The notes: a model not told the origin generated them from the sequence alone. 64,000 nucleotides of DNA from Sporothrix humicola (GCA_021396245.1 WNYE01000034.1:62001-126000), one strand, 5' to 3'. Positions 9,516 to 21,005 are shown, counted from the first letter of the stretch. Numbers and translations: made by a program.

Positions 9516-11204
9516 ATGTCCAAGACATTCACACAGGCCGAGGTTGCCTCGCACAACAAGCCCGACTCGCTGTACATCACGGTCGACGGCGATGTCTACG
9601 ACCTGACCAAGTTCCAGGATGACCACCCCGGTGGCAAGAAGATCCTGGCGCGCGTTGCCGGCAAGGACGCCTCCAAGCAGTTCTGGAAGTACCACAACGA
9701 GGGCATCCTGAAGAAGTACCAGCCCCAGCTGCTGGTCGGCTCTCTCGACACCAAGCCCAAGCCGGCCGCTCCCGCCCCGGCCCCCAAGCCCAAGCCTGCT
9801 GCGGCCGCACCGAAGAAGGCCGAGGCCAGCAAGCCCGCCGAGTCGCACGAGGCCGAACCCCTCGAGCCGTTTGGCTCCATCATTCCGTTTGCCGACCCCG
9901 CCTGGTACCAGAGCGTAAGTCCACGAGCCTGCCCATTCTATTTTTGAATTCACCCGCTAATTGTTTAGTACCGCTCGCCGTACTTCAACGAGACGCACGC
10001 CGCTCTCCGCGAGGAGGTCCGCCAGTGGGTCGACACCGAGATCGAGCCGTTTGTCACCGAGTGGGATGAGGCCAAGCAGGTCCCCCCTGCCATCTACAAG
10101 GAGATGGGCCGCCGCGGATACCTGGCTGGTCTACTCGGCACCGCATACCAGAACGACTACACCGAGAACCGCGTCCAGTGCGTGCCCACCGAGAAGTGGG
10201 ATCTCTTCCACGAGATGCTGCTGACCGACGAGCTGTCGCGCGCTGCCTCGGGCGGTTTCGTGTGGAACCTGATTGGCGGTTTCGGCATTGGCTGCCCGCC
10301 GCTCGTCAAGTTCGGCAAGAAGAGCCTCAAGGACCGCATCCTGCCGGGCATTCTGAACGGCGACAAGCGCATCTGTCTCGCCATCACCGAGCCCGATGCC
10401 GGCTCCGACGTCGCCAACCTGACCTGCGAGGCCAAGCTCAGTGAGGACGGCAAGCACTACATTGTCAACGGCGAGAAGAAGTGGATCACCAACGGCATCT
10501 GGTCCGACTACTTCACGACCGCTGTGCGCACGGGCGGCGAGGGCATGAACGGCGTCAGCCTGCTGCTGATTGAGCGCTCGTTTGGCGGCGTCTCGACGCG
10601 CAAGATGGACTGCCAGGGCGTCTGGTCGTCGGGCACGACCTACATTACTTTCGAGGACGTCAAGGTCCCCGTCGAGAACCTGCTGGGCAAGGAGAACCAG
10701 GGCTTCCGCGTCATCATGACCAACTTCAACCACGAGCGCATCGGCATCATCATCCAGTGCCTGCGCTTCTCGCGCGTCTGCTACGAGGAGTCGGTCCGCT
10801 ACGCCCACAAGCGCCGCACGTTCGGCAAGCGCCTCATCGACCACCCCGTCATCCGCATGAAGCTCGCCCACATGGCCCGCCAGATCGAGGCCAGCTACAA
10901 CTGGCTCGAGAACATGATCTACCAGTGCGAGACCATGAACGAGACCGAGGCCATGCTGCGCCTCGGCGGTGCCATTGCCGGCCTCAAGGCCCAGAGCACC
11001 ATCACCTTCGAGTTCTGCGCCCGCGAGGCCTCGCAGATCTTTGGCGGTCTGTCCTACTCCCGCGGCGGCCAGGGCGGCAAGATTGAGCGCCTGTACCGCG
11101 ATGTCCGTGCCTACGCCATTCCCGGCGGTTCCGAGGAGATCATGCTCGACCTGAGCATGCGCCAGAGCTTGCGCGTCGGCAAGGCCACCGGCATGAAGCT
11201 GTAG
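9516..11204 (+). CDS. Cytochrome b5 - acyl-CoA dehydrogenase fusion protein
   Basis: Two exons (9516-9914 and 9969-11204) around a 54-nt intron with GTAAGT donor, CTAAT branch and TTTAG acceptor; 544 aa. Residues 4-77 are a cytochrome b5 domain with the heme-ligand motif HPGG (H37) and second ligand H60 (WKYHNEG). An Ala/Pro/Lys-rich linker (about 80-118) leads to a full acyl-CoA dehydrogenase domain (about 135-540). FAD/substrate signatures include CLAITEPDAGSD and GEKKWITNG. The usual MCAD catalytic Glu near the C-terminus is replaced (AIPGGSEEIM). A Glu at 389 (NHERIGII) aligns with the alternative catalytic base used by long-chain and isovaleryl-CoA dehydrogenases. The likely role is acyl-CoA alpha,beta-dehydrogenation with the b5 domain as electron carrier; the acyl chain is unknown. 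The C-terminus, -MKL, is not a canonical PTS1. No mitochondrial presequence is evident. Confidence 0.92.
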
Positions 11205-11888
11205 AGGGCTGTCGGTGAATTCTTTTCCTTTTGTTTAGTATCATTCCTTTTGTTTTTCATGTAAAAGCTGTTGGTTCCACGCTGTATGATTTTTAAAAGG
11301 CACCACTGTACAGGCCTTTGGATTTTCTTGTAATCTTTCGCACTATCTTCGATTCTCATCTGTTCTTTCCTACCGCTACTAGAATTTGGGCACCTTTTAG
11401 ATATCAATCAAAGAGTAAAGCAAGCGTTCGTTCAAGCGTTCGTTCTCAGGTAGCATTAAAAGTGATGTAAAAGATAATCATGTGATTGGCCACGGGCAGA
11501 ATATCATGTGCGTCCATGAGATATCCTCCAACGAAGGAAGGAGCGACTATGTGACGCAACTGCCACCTCTGCCAACTGTTCAAAAGTAAACAATAGCGCC
11601 ATCGTTCCGAAGTACTCCTTGCTTTCAACTTCTCCCCTTTACAATCATCCATCCATCATGCCATCTCAGGCCGTGACCCTTTGAGCATGATTTACCATCG
11701 TTTGCCACTCTTCCCAACCTGTTGCCATCAACCTACAACGCACACAGTCAGTTAATATTGTCTATTTTACATCATCAGAGGCCGCCCTTCTAAAACGTTT
11801 CTCCCTTTCCACCTCTACGATCCTTCACCTTTGCGACATTCGACACGCGATTGATTGCCCACTTCTGTTCCCCCTTGAATCCTGGAAG
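11205..11888. other. Spacer downstream of the ACAD gene
   Basis: About 680 bp, rather AT-rich in its first half, with direct repeats of AAGCGTTCGTTC near 11420-11442. It should contain the ACAD 3' end and the promoter of the next plus-strand gene. No coding sequence or RNA gene can be supported. Confidence 0.45.
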
Positions 11889-13730
11889 ATGGCCTCTCAC
11901 ACACCATCTCCGCGGCTCGTGCAGCCGGCCACCTTTGCATCTGCTTTGTCCCGCCTCGAGACTCCTGAAGACCCAGCAGAAGCCGTGTCAGATTGGGTTT
12001 ACCGACTCTCCCACGTTTCCACTGCAGAATCGACCTCAGATATGCCAGTACTTACGAGAATGCCGAATCGGAGTACAAGTCATCATCGGCACCGCTCCCT
12101 GGACGGCGTTTAGACGGCGCCTATAGACGGTGGATATGATGCGGCCATATTTGCACCACTCACCACAACATTCGAACCTATCGCCTCCCTTGAGCAACGT
12201 GAAGCCTTTACTGCTCTACAAAACCTACAAAACACCGACCACAATAGCTCTGCTGTTGGCGAAGAGACCAACGCCAACGACACAACACATCAAGCTAACC
12301 AGATGAACCAGCCTCAAGACGGACAGCAACGCACCATCGACGCCAACATCGATCCCAATGTCGACCCCGAAGTGTCCCAACTCCATCTCGCCATCCATGA
12401 ACGCCTCCAGATCCAACGTGCCACTCAACAACGCAGCCGCCGCACCATTGCCGGCGTCTCGGTGCCCTGGCCCAGACGCTGGGGCGGCAGCCTCCAGTGG
12501 CGCCAGCAGCAGCAGCAGACCGCCCGCCCGCAGCTGTGGGAGAGCTTTGACGGCTCCAGCGGCACGCTCGGTGCCACGGGCGGCCTGACTGCCGGCTTTA
12601 CCACTGGCATCACTCGCCAGCTTTGCGAGGACCTCAGCGCCACGCACCAGGTCGCCATAACGGCCAATTTTGCAGGAACGACGGGCGCCACCGTAGCACC
12701 TCCGGTAACTGCTTCTGCGGCCGCCGTTGCAGCCAACAAAAAAAAGGACTCGAAGCGGTCCAAGATTCTGGGCGACATGGGCGACATCCCCGCGCGCTGG
12801 AAATGGTTCCTCAACCCGCGCGAGACCGTCCTCGACTGGGCCAAGAGCGAAGCCCACAACAAGAAGCGGCAGAAGCGCAAGCAGGAGAAGAAGATCAAGG
12901 CGGCCAAGCGCAAAGCCCTCAAGGCCCTCAAGGAACAAGAAGCCCAGGTCGTGCAGCAGTCCGTGTCTGTGGACGTGTACGGACCAGGCGCTGCCACGGG
13001 CGAAGACGGGTCCGAGGTTGCCAATGAGGGCGCGCGGACCGTCGTGCAGCGTCTCGAGGAAGAAGCCCGCGCGAGAGCTGCCGCTGCTCTTGGTCCAGTG
13101 CCCGGAAGCGACGAGGCCAGTGCCGCCTCAAACAATCAGGTTGCAGCATCCGAGGTCATCATTGAGACCGAAGCATTTGCAACGGTTACGCCAACAGCTC
13201 CTCGCCTGGTCACCCAGTACGGCCGTGTCTGGGTGCGCCCCAAGACAATGTACGGCGAAGAAGGCTCAGTGGCCGCCACTGGCGACGGTGCCACCTCTAA
13301 TGGGGCCCAAGAGTCCGACAACGACAACGACAACGCCAGCAGTGACTACGAAAACGGTCGCGGGGCAATCGTTGCTTCGCCTCCTCCGTGCCGTTCGTGT
13401 GGTGTGACAGCACCGCCCAACTCGATCGCTGATTCCGGGTACGGCCAGATGGAGGCTCCTGTGGTCTTTGAAGAGGCCGACGGGTCTTCTTCGCCAGTTC
13501 AGCTGCTTTCCTTGGCCCTTGTCTCTCGAAGCGAAACCGAGTTGCCTTCCGTCACTGGTATCCGCGCTCGCACCCGGTGTCGGTGCCGCCTTCCTAGTGT
13601 GAGCTCTGTTGGCGGTGTTGACGGTGTTGTCGAGGACCCGATTGCCCATCGTTGCTTGTTGGCCCGGCGTCAGAGCACCAGTGTCGATGATGCCCGCAGT
13701 TTTGTGACCTGTCTCAGCAGGCCGTGGTAG
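11889..13730 (+). CDS. Hypothetical protein with basic coiled-coil-like region; 5' part has disturbed frame
   Basis: I do not recognise this protein. From 12114 to 13730 one frame stays open with clear coding character, and its first ATG is at 12303 (475 aa). A good ATG at 11889 opens the same frame with a coding-like segment (QPATFASALSRLETPEDP, then DWVYRLSHVST), but a TAG at 12111-12113 interrupts it. Possible explanations are an intron 12048-12113 (66 nt, GTACTT...TTTAG, about 591 aa), an intron 12073-12126 (54 nt), or two compensating indels. No good branch site is visible. Counted from the ATG at 12303, the visible features are a Gln-rich and Ala/Thr-rich N-terminal half, a segment DIPARWKWFLNPRE near 163-176, a highly basic Lys/Arg/Ala-rich likely helix (about 185-215), an acidic Asp/Asn stretch near 340, and a Cys/Arg cluster (RTRCRCR) near 425. 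Function is unknown. It converges on the next gene, with 378 bp between stop codons. Confidence 0.7.
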
Positions 13731-14108
13731 TTTTATGTTCTTTTTTTCGCCAGACCTAGATACATCATAGATTAGGGGAAAGGGAGTCAAGAGAAGAGAA
13801 TGAAAATAGATAATAGAATGCAAAATCATTAGACCTGACTCTCAGTTGACACAGAAAAGAAGAAAAACACACCATGCTTTGATTTTGATAGAATACAGAT
13901 ACAGAAATATAAAATATGAATATGAATATGAGAAATGGTCATGAGAGAAGGAACATGAGAATATATTCGGCCACGCCAGCAGAAAATGATGAATGGAAAA
14001 AGGAAACAGATAACGGAAAAAATGATGCAAAAGATCCAAAAATGTGCCGAGTCATATATACATCAACATCAACATCAACCACGCCACTTCGGTTCGCTTC
14101 ACTCCCCC
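13731..14108. other. Convergent intergenic spacer
   Basis: 378 bp between the stop codons of two convergent genes. It is AT-rich, with TA-rich words and an ATCAAC triplet repeat (acatcaacatcaacatcaacc) near 14061-14080. It must contain both polyadenylation regions. Nothing else is seen. Confidence 0.5.
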
Positions 14109-16535
14109 CTACTCTGCTTTGAACTGTCCCCGCAGGGCATCGACCTCTCGCCGCAACGCATCCAGATCTGCCAAGATGTTGTTGGCAACGCCGCTGCTGT
14201 CTGCACCAGACTCGGCCTGGTCCTCGTCGCCCTCTGCAGCCGGTGCCAGACCACTACCACCACTGCTCCCGGCCGCACGGCGCACACTCTCCGAGCTGAC
14301 CTTTCTAGGTGTCGACGAGATCGAGGGCGGCGCGCTCAGGAGCTGGTTGGTAGCAGCCGGTCCGTCCATGCTGCCACGACTGCTGCCGCGCTGGCGGGTC
14401 GGTGGCGGTGGTGGTGGCTGGTGATGAGTGCCGACACGACGGGCAACGGCATCAAAACTGGCAACACTCGAGGGGCGGCCACTTCCACTCGCACCGCCCA
14501 CACTCCCGCTGCTGTCGTTTGATGCCAGTGCAGCTGGCCGGCCCTCCTTGTGGCGGACAGACGTGTTGCGCGCAGGCGGTGGCGGCGGCTTGGCCAACAG
14601 TCGGATCGGAACGGGCGTGGAGTTACCATTACCGCTGTTGCTGCTGCTACCAGCATGTGGTGGTATTCCAGGCGAACGGTCGGTGTCGGAGATTGCCGAT
14701 GGACTCAAAGCGGGTGTTGATGCAGAGGGGTGCAGTGGCGCCGCAAACGAGGTTGTCGAGGGCCTCGACGCATGGTTGACGCGTCGGGGCGGCGGTGGTG
14801 CTGGGACGTTGGCGCCTGAGTTCGGGTTCGCACTCGGGGTTGGCTTGATGATACTTGACGATCGTGAGCGCCCCGAGTCGATTGAAGATCTTGGTGAAGC
14901 TAGCGGGGATTTGTCCCGCAGATCAGCGTCGCCAGATTGTGGTGGTGGTGCCGGAAAGGGAGGCCGTTCGCCAGGTGGATTGGACCGGCTTTCTGTCCGG
15001 TTGTGACCAGCGGCTTGTCGGCGTGGTGGAGGCGCCGGGGTGGGCTTTTTGGGATGGGGAGATGATACTGCAGGCGCTGGAGCCGGTGCAGGCGCCGATA
15101 CGGGAGGGACTGGCACGGTGTTGGAGGAAACCAAGGCTTCCGCGCCAAGGTCGGAGATGGGGTGGGTGGGTGAGAATTCGGCGGAGTGTGAAGCGTTGGG
15201 AGGTGTCGGCGGTCGTGGCGAAGGAAGAGCCTCGTCTGGTGCCTCGGGATCGAGGTCGACCTCGGGCAACTTTCCTGCAGCCTCGCGATCAAAGATGCTG
15301 TCCATGGCGTCCTCGTCATCGTCGCTCAGAGTTGCCGCCCGGCGTGCTGGGGGTGGTGGCAACGGCTTGTTAACATCCGAGGACGGAGGAGCTGGGTCCT
15401 CGCTTCCAGTCTCCTTTGCCGGCGCCTTGTCCTTCGGTTGCGCCTTGATCAGCTTGCCATGTCGTGAGCTCGGCGGAGGCGGCTTCTTCCGCAGAGTTTT
15501 TGGTGTGGTCTCGCTCGCAGGCGGTGCGCCGTGGATCAGGCCACTCCGGTCATCGTCATTCTCGGATATGTCGTGGGATGTCCGGGGCGTTTGTGCTTCT
15601 TGTGGTGGGGCTGCCGCGTCAGCTCGTGCAGGAGGCGGAGGAGGAGCTGCTGCTGCAGGACCTTGGCCGGTCAACAACAGTCTGCTAAAGGCATCTACAT
15701 CCATAGTTGCCTTTCCAGCAGACGCCGCTGCCGGGTCCGTCTCGTCCGAGCTCTTCTGTCCAGGCTCCAGATCGCCGAGGGTCTTCTCGAAAGGGTTTTG
15801 TGGTGGCCGCTGTTGTGCTTGAGTCTGAAAAGAAGGGAAGGATGAGGCCGCTGTTGATGAGCCCGTGTTTCCACCGCGGCCGGCAGAGTTGTCATCAGAC
15901 TCGGAATCCTCCGACTCGCTGCTGTAGTCGTCGTAGTTCCGGATCGGACGGTCGTCGAGCAGGCTGCCGCGCGTGCCATAGTCGCCAAAGCTTGTCGTAG
16001 GCGGTGCACCTGCCGCTTGCCCTGCCGTCCCGCCGGACAGGTTCGAAGGGAACCTTGATTCAAAGTCGGCCTCCGTGGAGTCGACTGAGGAGGACGACGA
16101 GGGTGGTGGAGACTGTACGCGCACTTTCTTGACGGGTTTGGGTTTCAGGAACGTCGTGGACGGTGGGGCCTCGGTCGATTTGGGCAGGGCCTGGAGATGT
16201 TCGCGGAAGGCATCGCTAGATACCTGTGGCCGGCCTCGCAACGCGTCCTGATCTTCGTTGTTGAATGAATACGAGTCCTCGGCAGAGCCACTGTTGCCGG
16301 CATGTCCGGGAGCTCCGGCGGCCCCGGCGTTTGTGGCAAAGGAGTGTGCGTTCGCGTCGGAGGGCGACTGGGGGAATGTGGAGCTCTTTGCCAGAGAAGA
16401 GTGGCCGGGAGGAGGAGCTGTCGAGGAAGTGTCCAGTGCCAGGCCGGAAGCGGCGGAGGAGGATGTCGGGGACGTCACTGGGACGGTGCTCTTGCGGCGG
16501 AAGGGGTTGTTGGACGCAAGCGAAGTGTCGGCCAT
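14109..16535 (-). CDS. Proline-rich, NPF-containing disordered protein (endocytic/actin-adaptor-like)
   Basis: Single-exon gene for 808 aa starting MADTSLASNNPFRRKS. I chose the ATG at 16535; the frame stays open further upstream but has no other ATG. There are two NPF tripeptides (near residue 10, and NPFEKTLGDL in the middle), the motif bound by EH-domain endocytic proteins. At least seven polyproline segments suit SH3 or profilin binding (KKPPPPSSRHGK, KPLPPPPARR, KPPPPPARN). Acidic serine clusters resemble CK2 sites. A short conserved-looking core reads DVDAFSRLLLTG, and a C-terminal helix (NNILADLDALRREVDALRGQF) is probably a coiled coil. This layout resembles cortical actin and endocytosis adaptors such as verprolin, Bsp1 or Aim3-type proteins, but I cannot assign an orthologue. 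The coding-strand leader is CT-rich (seen as purines at about 17218-17275). The opposite strand shows long open frames that are shadows. Confidence 0.8.
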   Translation of the reverse strand: MADTSLASNNPFRRKSTVPVTSPTSSSAASGLALDTSSTAPPPGHSSLAKSSTFPQSPSDANAHSFATNAGAAGAPGHAGNSGSAEDSYSFNNEDQDALRGRPQVSSDAFREHLQALPKSTEAPPSTTFLKPKPVKKVRVQSPPPSSSSSVDSTEADFESRFPSNLSGGTAGQAAGAPPTTSFGDYGTRGSLLDDRPIRNYDDYSSESEDSESDDNSAGRGGNTGSSTAASSFPSFQTQAQQRPPQNPFEKTLGDLEPGQKSSDETDPAAASAGKATMDVDAFSRLLLTGQGPAAAAPPPPPARADAAAPPQEAQTPRTSHDISENDDDRSGLIHGAPPASETTPKTLRKKPPPPSSRHGKLIKAQPKDKAPAKETGSEDPAPPSSDVNKPLPPPPARRAATLSDDDEDAMDSIFDREAAGKLPEVDLDPEAPDEALPSPRPPTPPNASHSAEFSPTHPISDLGAEALVSSNTVPVPPVSAPAPAPAPAVSSPHPKKPTPAPPPRRQAAGHNRTESRSNPPGERPPFPAPPPQSGDADLRDKSPLASPRSSIDSGRSRSSSIIKPTPSANPNSGANVPAPPPPRRVNHASRPSTTSFAAPLHPSASTPALSPSAISDTDRSPGIPPHAGSSSNSGNGNSTPVPIRLLAKPPPPPARNTSVRHKEGRPAALASNDSSGSVGGASGSGRPSSVASFDAVARRVGTHHQPPPPPPTRQRGSSRGSMDGPAATNQLLSAPPSISSTPRKVSSESVRRAAGSSGGSGLAPAAEGDEDQAESGADSSGVANNILADLDALRREVDALRGQFKAE

Positions 16536-19500
16536 GGCTCCGGATGTTGAGGTTGCGCCCGAAGTGCGCTCAATGGTTGTGGACAAAGAGTCAAAGCGAA
16601 AAGGACCGCGAAGATCGCGGGGAAGAAGAGCAAGCAGATGCAAGGGGGGGTTGAGGAAGAGACAGGGTTTGACAGGGACGGGGAGAGGGGCGCTGCAGTT
16701 TGAGGAGGTCCTGCAAGCGAAAAGCGGTGGGGATGCCAATAGGAACTCGATGAGATGAGATGATAGGAGAGATAATTAGATAGCGGCGTGCTCAACTGTC
16801 GTAGGGGCTGGGACTTTTGGACCTGCTGAGGATCGGGCGTGTCGGGAGCTGCGGGGTAGCAGCAGTCCAGCGCAAGCCCAGCGGCGGGAAATTGGAGATC
16901 TGTCGGTCTAGAAGGAACAGCTCAACAGGCCGTTTGAGTTTCGAAACGTGGCTGCGTGGGTGGCGGCAGAGCACGAATGACGAGGAGAACAAGAAGAACC
17001 GGGCGACGGAAATGCCCAAAATCCGAGAAAGTGGGAGGCGAAGAATCCGACAAGACGCGAGGGGCGTTGAAGAAGTCGAGAGAAGCGCGAGCTTAACGCT
17101 GGAGCTTGTCAGCTTGTGATCGTTGCTCGTGGATCAGAGAGAAGTGGAGCTGTCAATTGGCCATCCGCTGATGCCGTGTTGGCCGTTCTTGTCGAGGGAA
17201 CGAAGAGAATTGATCTCAGGAAGAAGAGGAAACAAACAAAAGGAGGGGAAGGGAAGGAAACAAGAATTGAGAAGAAATGAGGCTGAACTTCTTCGTCTTT
17301 CTCTTCTCTGTTCTTCTTTCCCCTGCTTCCTCTCTCTCAATTGTCGGTCCGTCGAGCAAGTTTTATCGCGCAGGCGTAATGAATGGTAAAAACGGCTGCC
17401 TTGTCCGCAGCGCGGATGAATCCACCTCTTTTCGCTGTTTTGCTAATATTTTTGGCTGCTGGATTTGCTGCCTTTTGGCTGCTGGCTGCTCACGCCTCGT
17501 ATTACCGCGCTTTAGCGGCAGCTATGACGCGCGGTCGTCAGGTTGTCAATCCGGAAGCAAAGGCTCGATTCTGCGGTCCGTCGCGTCATTTAATGCGTCG
17601 TTCGTCGTCGAAGCTGCGAAGAAGAAAGCACAGGGCAAAAGAGACAAATTTTGGATGAAGCCCAAAAAGGGGCCAAATGCGCCAGGAGAACCCAGGAAGT
17701 CAATCACGACAAACGACTACGAACAATCAAAGGGGAAGGAGGGAAATTGCGAGTCGCACCGGGAAGGCGCATAAAAGGCCATGATCCATTTACAGCAGTC
17801 GGGAGCCGAGATTCGAAATTGAACGGCCGCCCTTTCTTTATTGAGTTTCTTGCCAATCTAGCTCTACGCTCTTCCGCTGTACGTGTTCGCATCGCGCCTT
17901 CCGTCCTGTGCCTCTTTCCAAATATATTAAGTGCTTTACATCCAAGACTCCAGCTGTCCACAGCCGCCTACGCGCTTGCTCTTTCCCTGTGTGCCCCAGA
18001 ATGAGTAACGGGGAAAGAGTGTACAAAATAAAAGGATTGGAAGGAACGTATCCAATGCGAGGCCAATTTCCCGTATCCTCTCTCTCCAAGAGTTTAGCAA
18101 AAACCTGTACTGCACAATCGCAGCGACGATTGGCGCGTCCGTTTGATGTCACTGTCTGACAGAGAGGGAGATGAGATGCGATCATCACCAGTTTGAATTC
18201 GCGCTGAGGGAGATGGCCTGAGAGGAGTCATTGTCGCACTGTACACAGTAATACGACTGCCACACAACAACTGCAAAACGGAAACATAGCATCGTCCATC
18301 TGGGGAAAGAGGGGAAGGCGAGCAAGCGAAAATCGAAACAATGTCAAAGGACAAAGCAACAGCAAACGGGAAATGGCAAATGGCAAAATGCAATTTGTGA
18401 GGCTGTTGGCCAGCCGTTGAACGCCTGTTGGCATAGCGAGATGTCTGGCTCATTGGCAAGGCCGTTGGCGGGGACCAGGACCTGAACTTGTCATTGCTTG
18501 GGGCAGGAACCAACGGCGCCGGTCAGGGCGAGGCAGGTGCGCTGTGTCAGCCCCAGCAGTCACCTAAAAGCTACAGTTTGGTCGTGCCAAAGCCCTCTGA
18601 CAGAATATTGCATCGTGGGTGCGTCACATCCATTGTCCATACATTTCCGGCCTCTTCAACCGCTGTCTTTTTCTTTGTTCGACTCCTGCAGCAATTCAGC
18701 ACACTATTTGTTGGGGCAGAAATGCGATGAGTGCTTTGTCTCCGCTGAAGCCCTTTGGCGTCCAGCAGCCCGAGGACCCACTCCCCTCACTAACGTCAGA
18801 TGGCTACTATTCTGAGCTGGCCAATAATGTCACGTGACACTTACACGGCTAGTCTCCACCTTTCTCACCCCCCAAAAAGATGTAAACAAAGAGGCGAACC
18901 TCACCTCATCGCTCAAAATTGCCCTCCGAAAATTGTGTGCCCTTTCAGTGTGTCGTCAATCGCATCTCATATTCCAACCACACCACCTGTTCGATTAACT
19001 TCAAATTAAAATTGAAAGTCTTTCCGCCATTCTGAGCTCAATTCTCAATTTTTAGAGGCGCTATAAGCCCATAAATGCAGAAATATCGAGTTCGCGATAT
19101 CGAGTGTTTTAATCACGTGAATTGCGATTTTTCCTTCCTTTCGTCTCAACTCTGCAGAGCAAAACAGGAAAACAACCACAATGACGCGTAGCCCACGAGT
19201 TGATGGAATCTTCGCGTCATGAACCCGAAAAGATGGTCCATGCGCTATAAAGTTGTCCAAAATTTGGGAAGCGCGCATGAAAATCAAAGCAAAACAGGGT
19301 GTGCGGGCAATTAGCCCTAATTGTTGGTGCGCATCTCGTGATAATTTGAAATGCCTCACAAGGAGTGTCACAACCACGCACAAAAACTGTACTCGCAGTT
19401 GAATAAAAATGAGTTCCATGAGAGAACGGAGCATTGTCCTTGTCAATCGCGCATGGAGCTCTCATTGCAACAGCGCGCATCGCCGAAAAGCAAAAATCGA

Positions 19501-19836
19501 AATGCTCATAAACATTATACATCGCACACATCACAATCACAAGCATGAGAAGACAAGTCAGACAGACACAAAATATACCATTGCCCCCGGCCATCCCTCG
19601 ACCTTCCAATTAAATACCGTAAACGCCTGATCGATCAAATAAAAAGCAGAAACCAGTAGTGCCATCACACGTAACAAAAAACAGACCGTCATGTGCAGCA
19701 AGTTGCAGAGAATGAAAACATGCGCTCATGAGAGTAAAGGTAGAGAGGAAGAGGAATCATGATGAGTCGGGTAGAAGAGAAGAAGGGGGTATAACACAAA
19801 AGAAGAGACGCGACATCAAGCATTCAGAGAATACAT
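16536..19836. other. Intergenic region between the NPF protein and histone H1
   Basis: About 3.3 kb with no supportable gene. The part near 16536-17280 is the upstream leader and promoter of the minus-strand NPF gene (purine-rich on plus). From about 18840 to 19620 the sequence becomes AT-rich, with a repeated ATATCGAG word (19082-19103) around the palindromic TTCGCGATA. The segment 19000-19836 lies downstream of the H1 stop. No tRNA or other RNA gene is recognised. Confidence 0.45.
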
Positions 19837-21005
19837 TTATGCCTCGGCCTTCTTTGGTGCAGCCTTCTTCGGTGCTGCGGCCTTCTTGGGGGCAGCAGCC
19901 TTCTTGGCAGCGGGCTTGGTCACCTTGCCGGCGGCAGCCTTGGGCTTCGCGGCGGCCTTGGGCTTGTCAGCAGCCTGAATAGGGTATTAGAAAATGCAAC
20001 GCGCGCAGGAAAGACAGAAAAGACAAAAGTACAAAGAACAAATGTCGGGAGGGTCAGTCATACCTTCTTGGGGGCAGCCTTCTTGGCGGCGGCATCCTTC
20101 TTGGGAGCGGCCTTCTTCTTCTCGCCGTCCTTCTTGGGAGCAGCCTTCTTAGCAGCAGGCTTGGCAGCGGGCTTCTTGGCCACCTTCTTGGCGGCAGGCT
20201 TCTTGACCTTGTCGTCCTTCTTCACAGCGGCCTTCTTGGCCAGCTTGGTGCCACCGGACGCGCCCTTGGGCTGCTCAAAGACACCCTTCTCAACACCGGT
20301 CCGGAGGGCCTTGTTGAAGAGAGAGTCGAACATGGCATCAGTGACCGACAGGTTGTTGTTGGCCTTGACGAACTTCTTCAGCGATTGCCGGCTGTGGTGG
20401 ATGTTAGTCATCTTTGTTGTGAAAAAAATGCTAGCGCGACTGCAAATTTGCAGTCACGATTGAAAATCAAATGGGAAGCGAGGAAATAATTCTTACCTAG
20501 AGCCATTGCGGTCCTTGAGCTATTGTTGGGAAATAGCCATTAGTATGCGTGTCACAAGAAAATATAATGCGTTGTGGTGGTGGAAGATGAAAAGTGGTGA
20601 GAGGAAGAAAGGAGGGGTGACGTGGCTAGCATTTCGGATCGCGACGTGGCAATTGATGCAGCACGTCGCGAGGGAAAAGAAGGCCCAAAAGGCGTCCAAA
20701 AATGCAGAAAAAGAAAAACGCGACATTGAAAGTCAAAGCGCGATGCAATTCAAGGGAGATAGATGGATGGTATTTACCGAAACAATAGCATGAGTGATCA
20801 TGTCCTGTCGCGATGGTTAGCAAAATCGTTCGCAATTTTTGCCTCATCGCATTTGCGAAATGGCGGTCGGTGCGCGACACGTTCGCGAGGCCGCAAAAGG
20901 TCGCGCGCGTCTCCGAAAATTCGGGAAAGGGTAAAAACAAACCTGGTACGAGGCATGGGCAGGCTTCTTGGCCGGAGCGGCGCCGTCAGTCTTCTTGGGG
21001 GGCAT
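19837..21005 (-). CDS. Linker histone H1, five exons
   Basis: Binds linker DNA at nucleosome entry/exit in the nucleus. Exons on the minus strand are 21005-20943, 20804-20778 (27 nt), 20519-20497 (23 nt), 20391-20064 and 19974-19837, giving 192 aa. All four introns have GT/AG ends and a CTAAC or CTAAT branch site near the acceptor. The protein has a short N-tail (MPPKKTDGAAPAKK), then a globular winged-helix H15 domain at about residues 15-90: HASYQ-DMITHAIVS-LKDRNGSS-RQSLKKFVKANN, continuing to the VEKGVFEQPKGASG segment. The tail is about 100 residues of Lys/Ala/Pro, with repeated AAPKK and AAKKA units, ending KKAEA. Length and composition match fungal H1. The two tiny exons each carry part of the globular domain. 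A purine-rich tract at 21152-21236 (CT-rich on the coding strand) marks the probable promoter. Confidence 0.95.
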
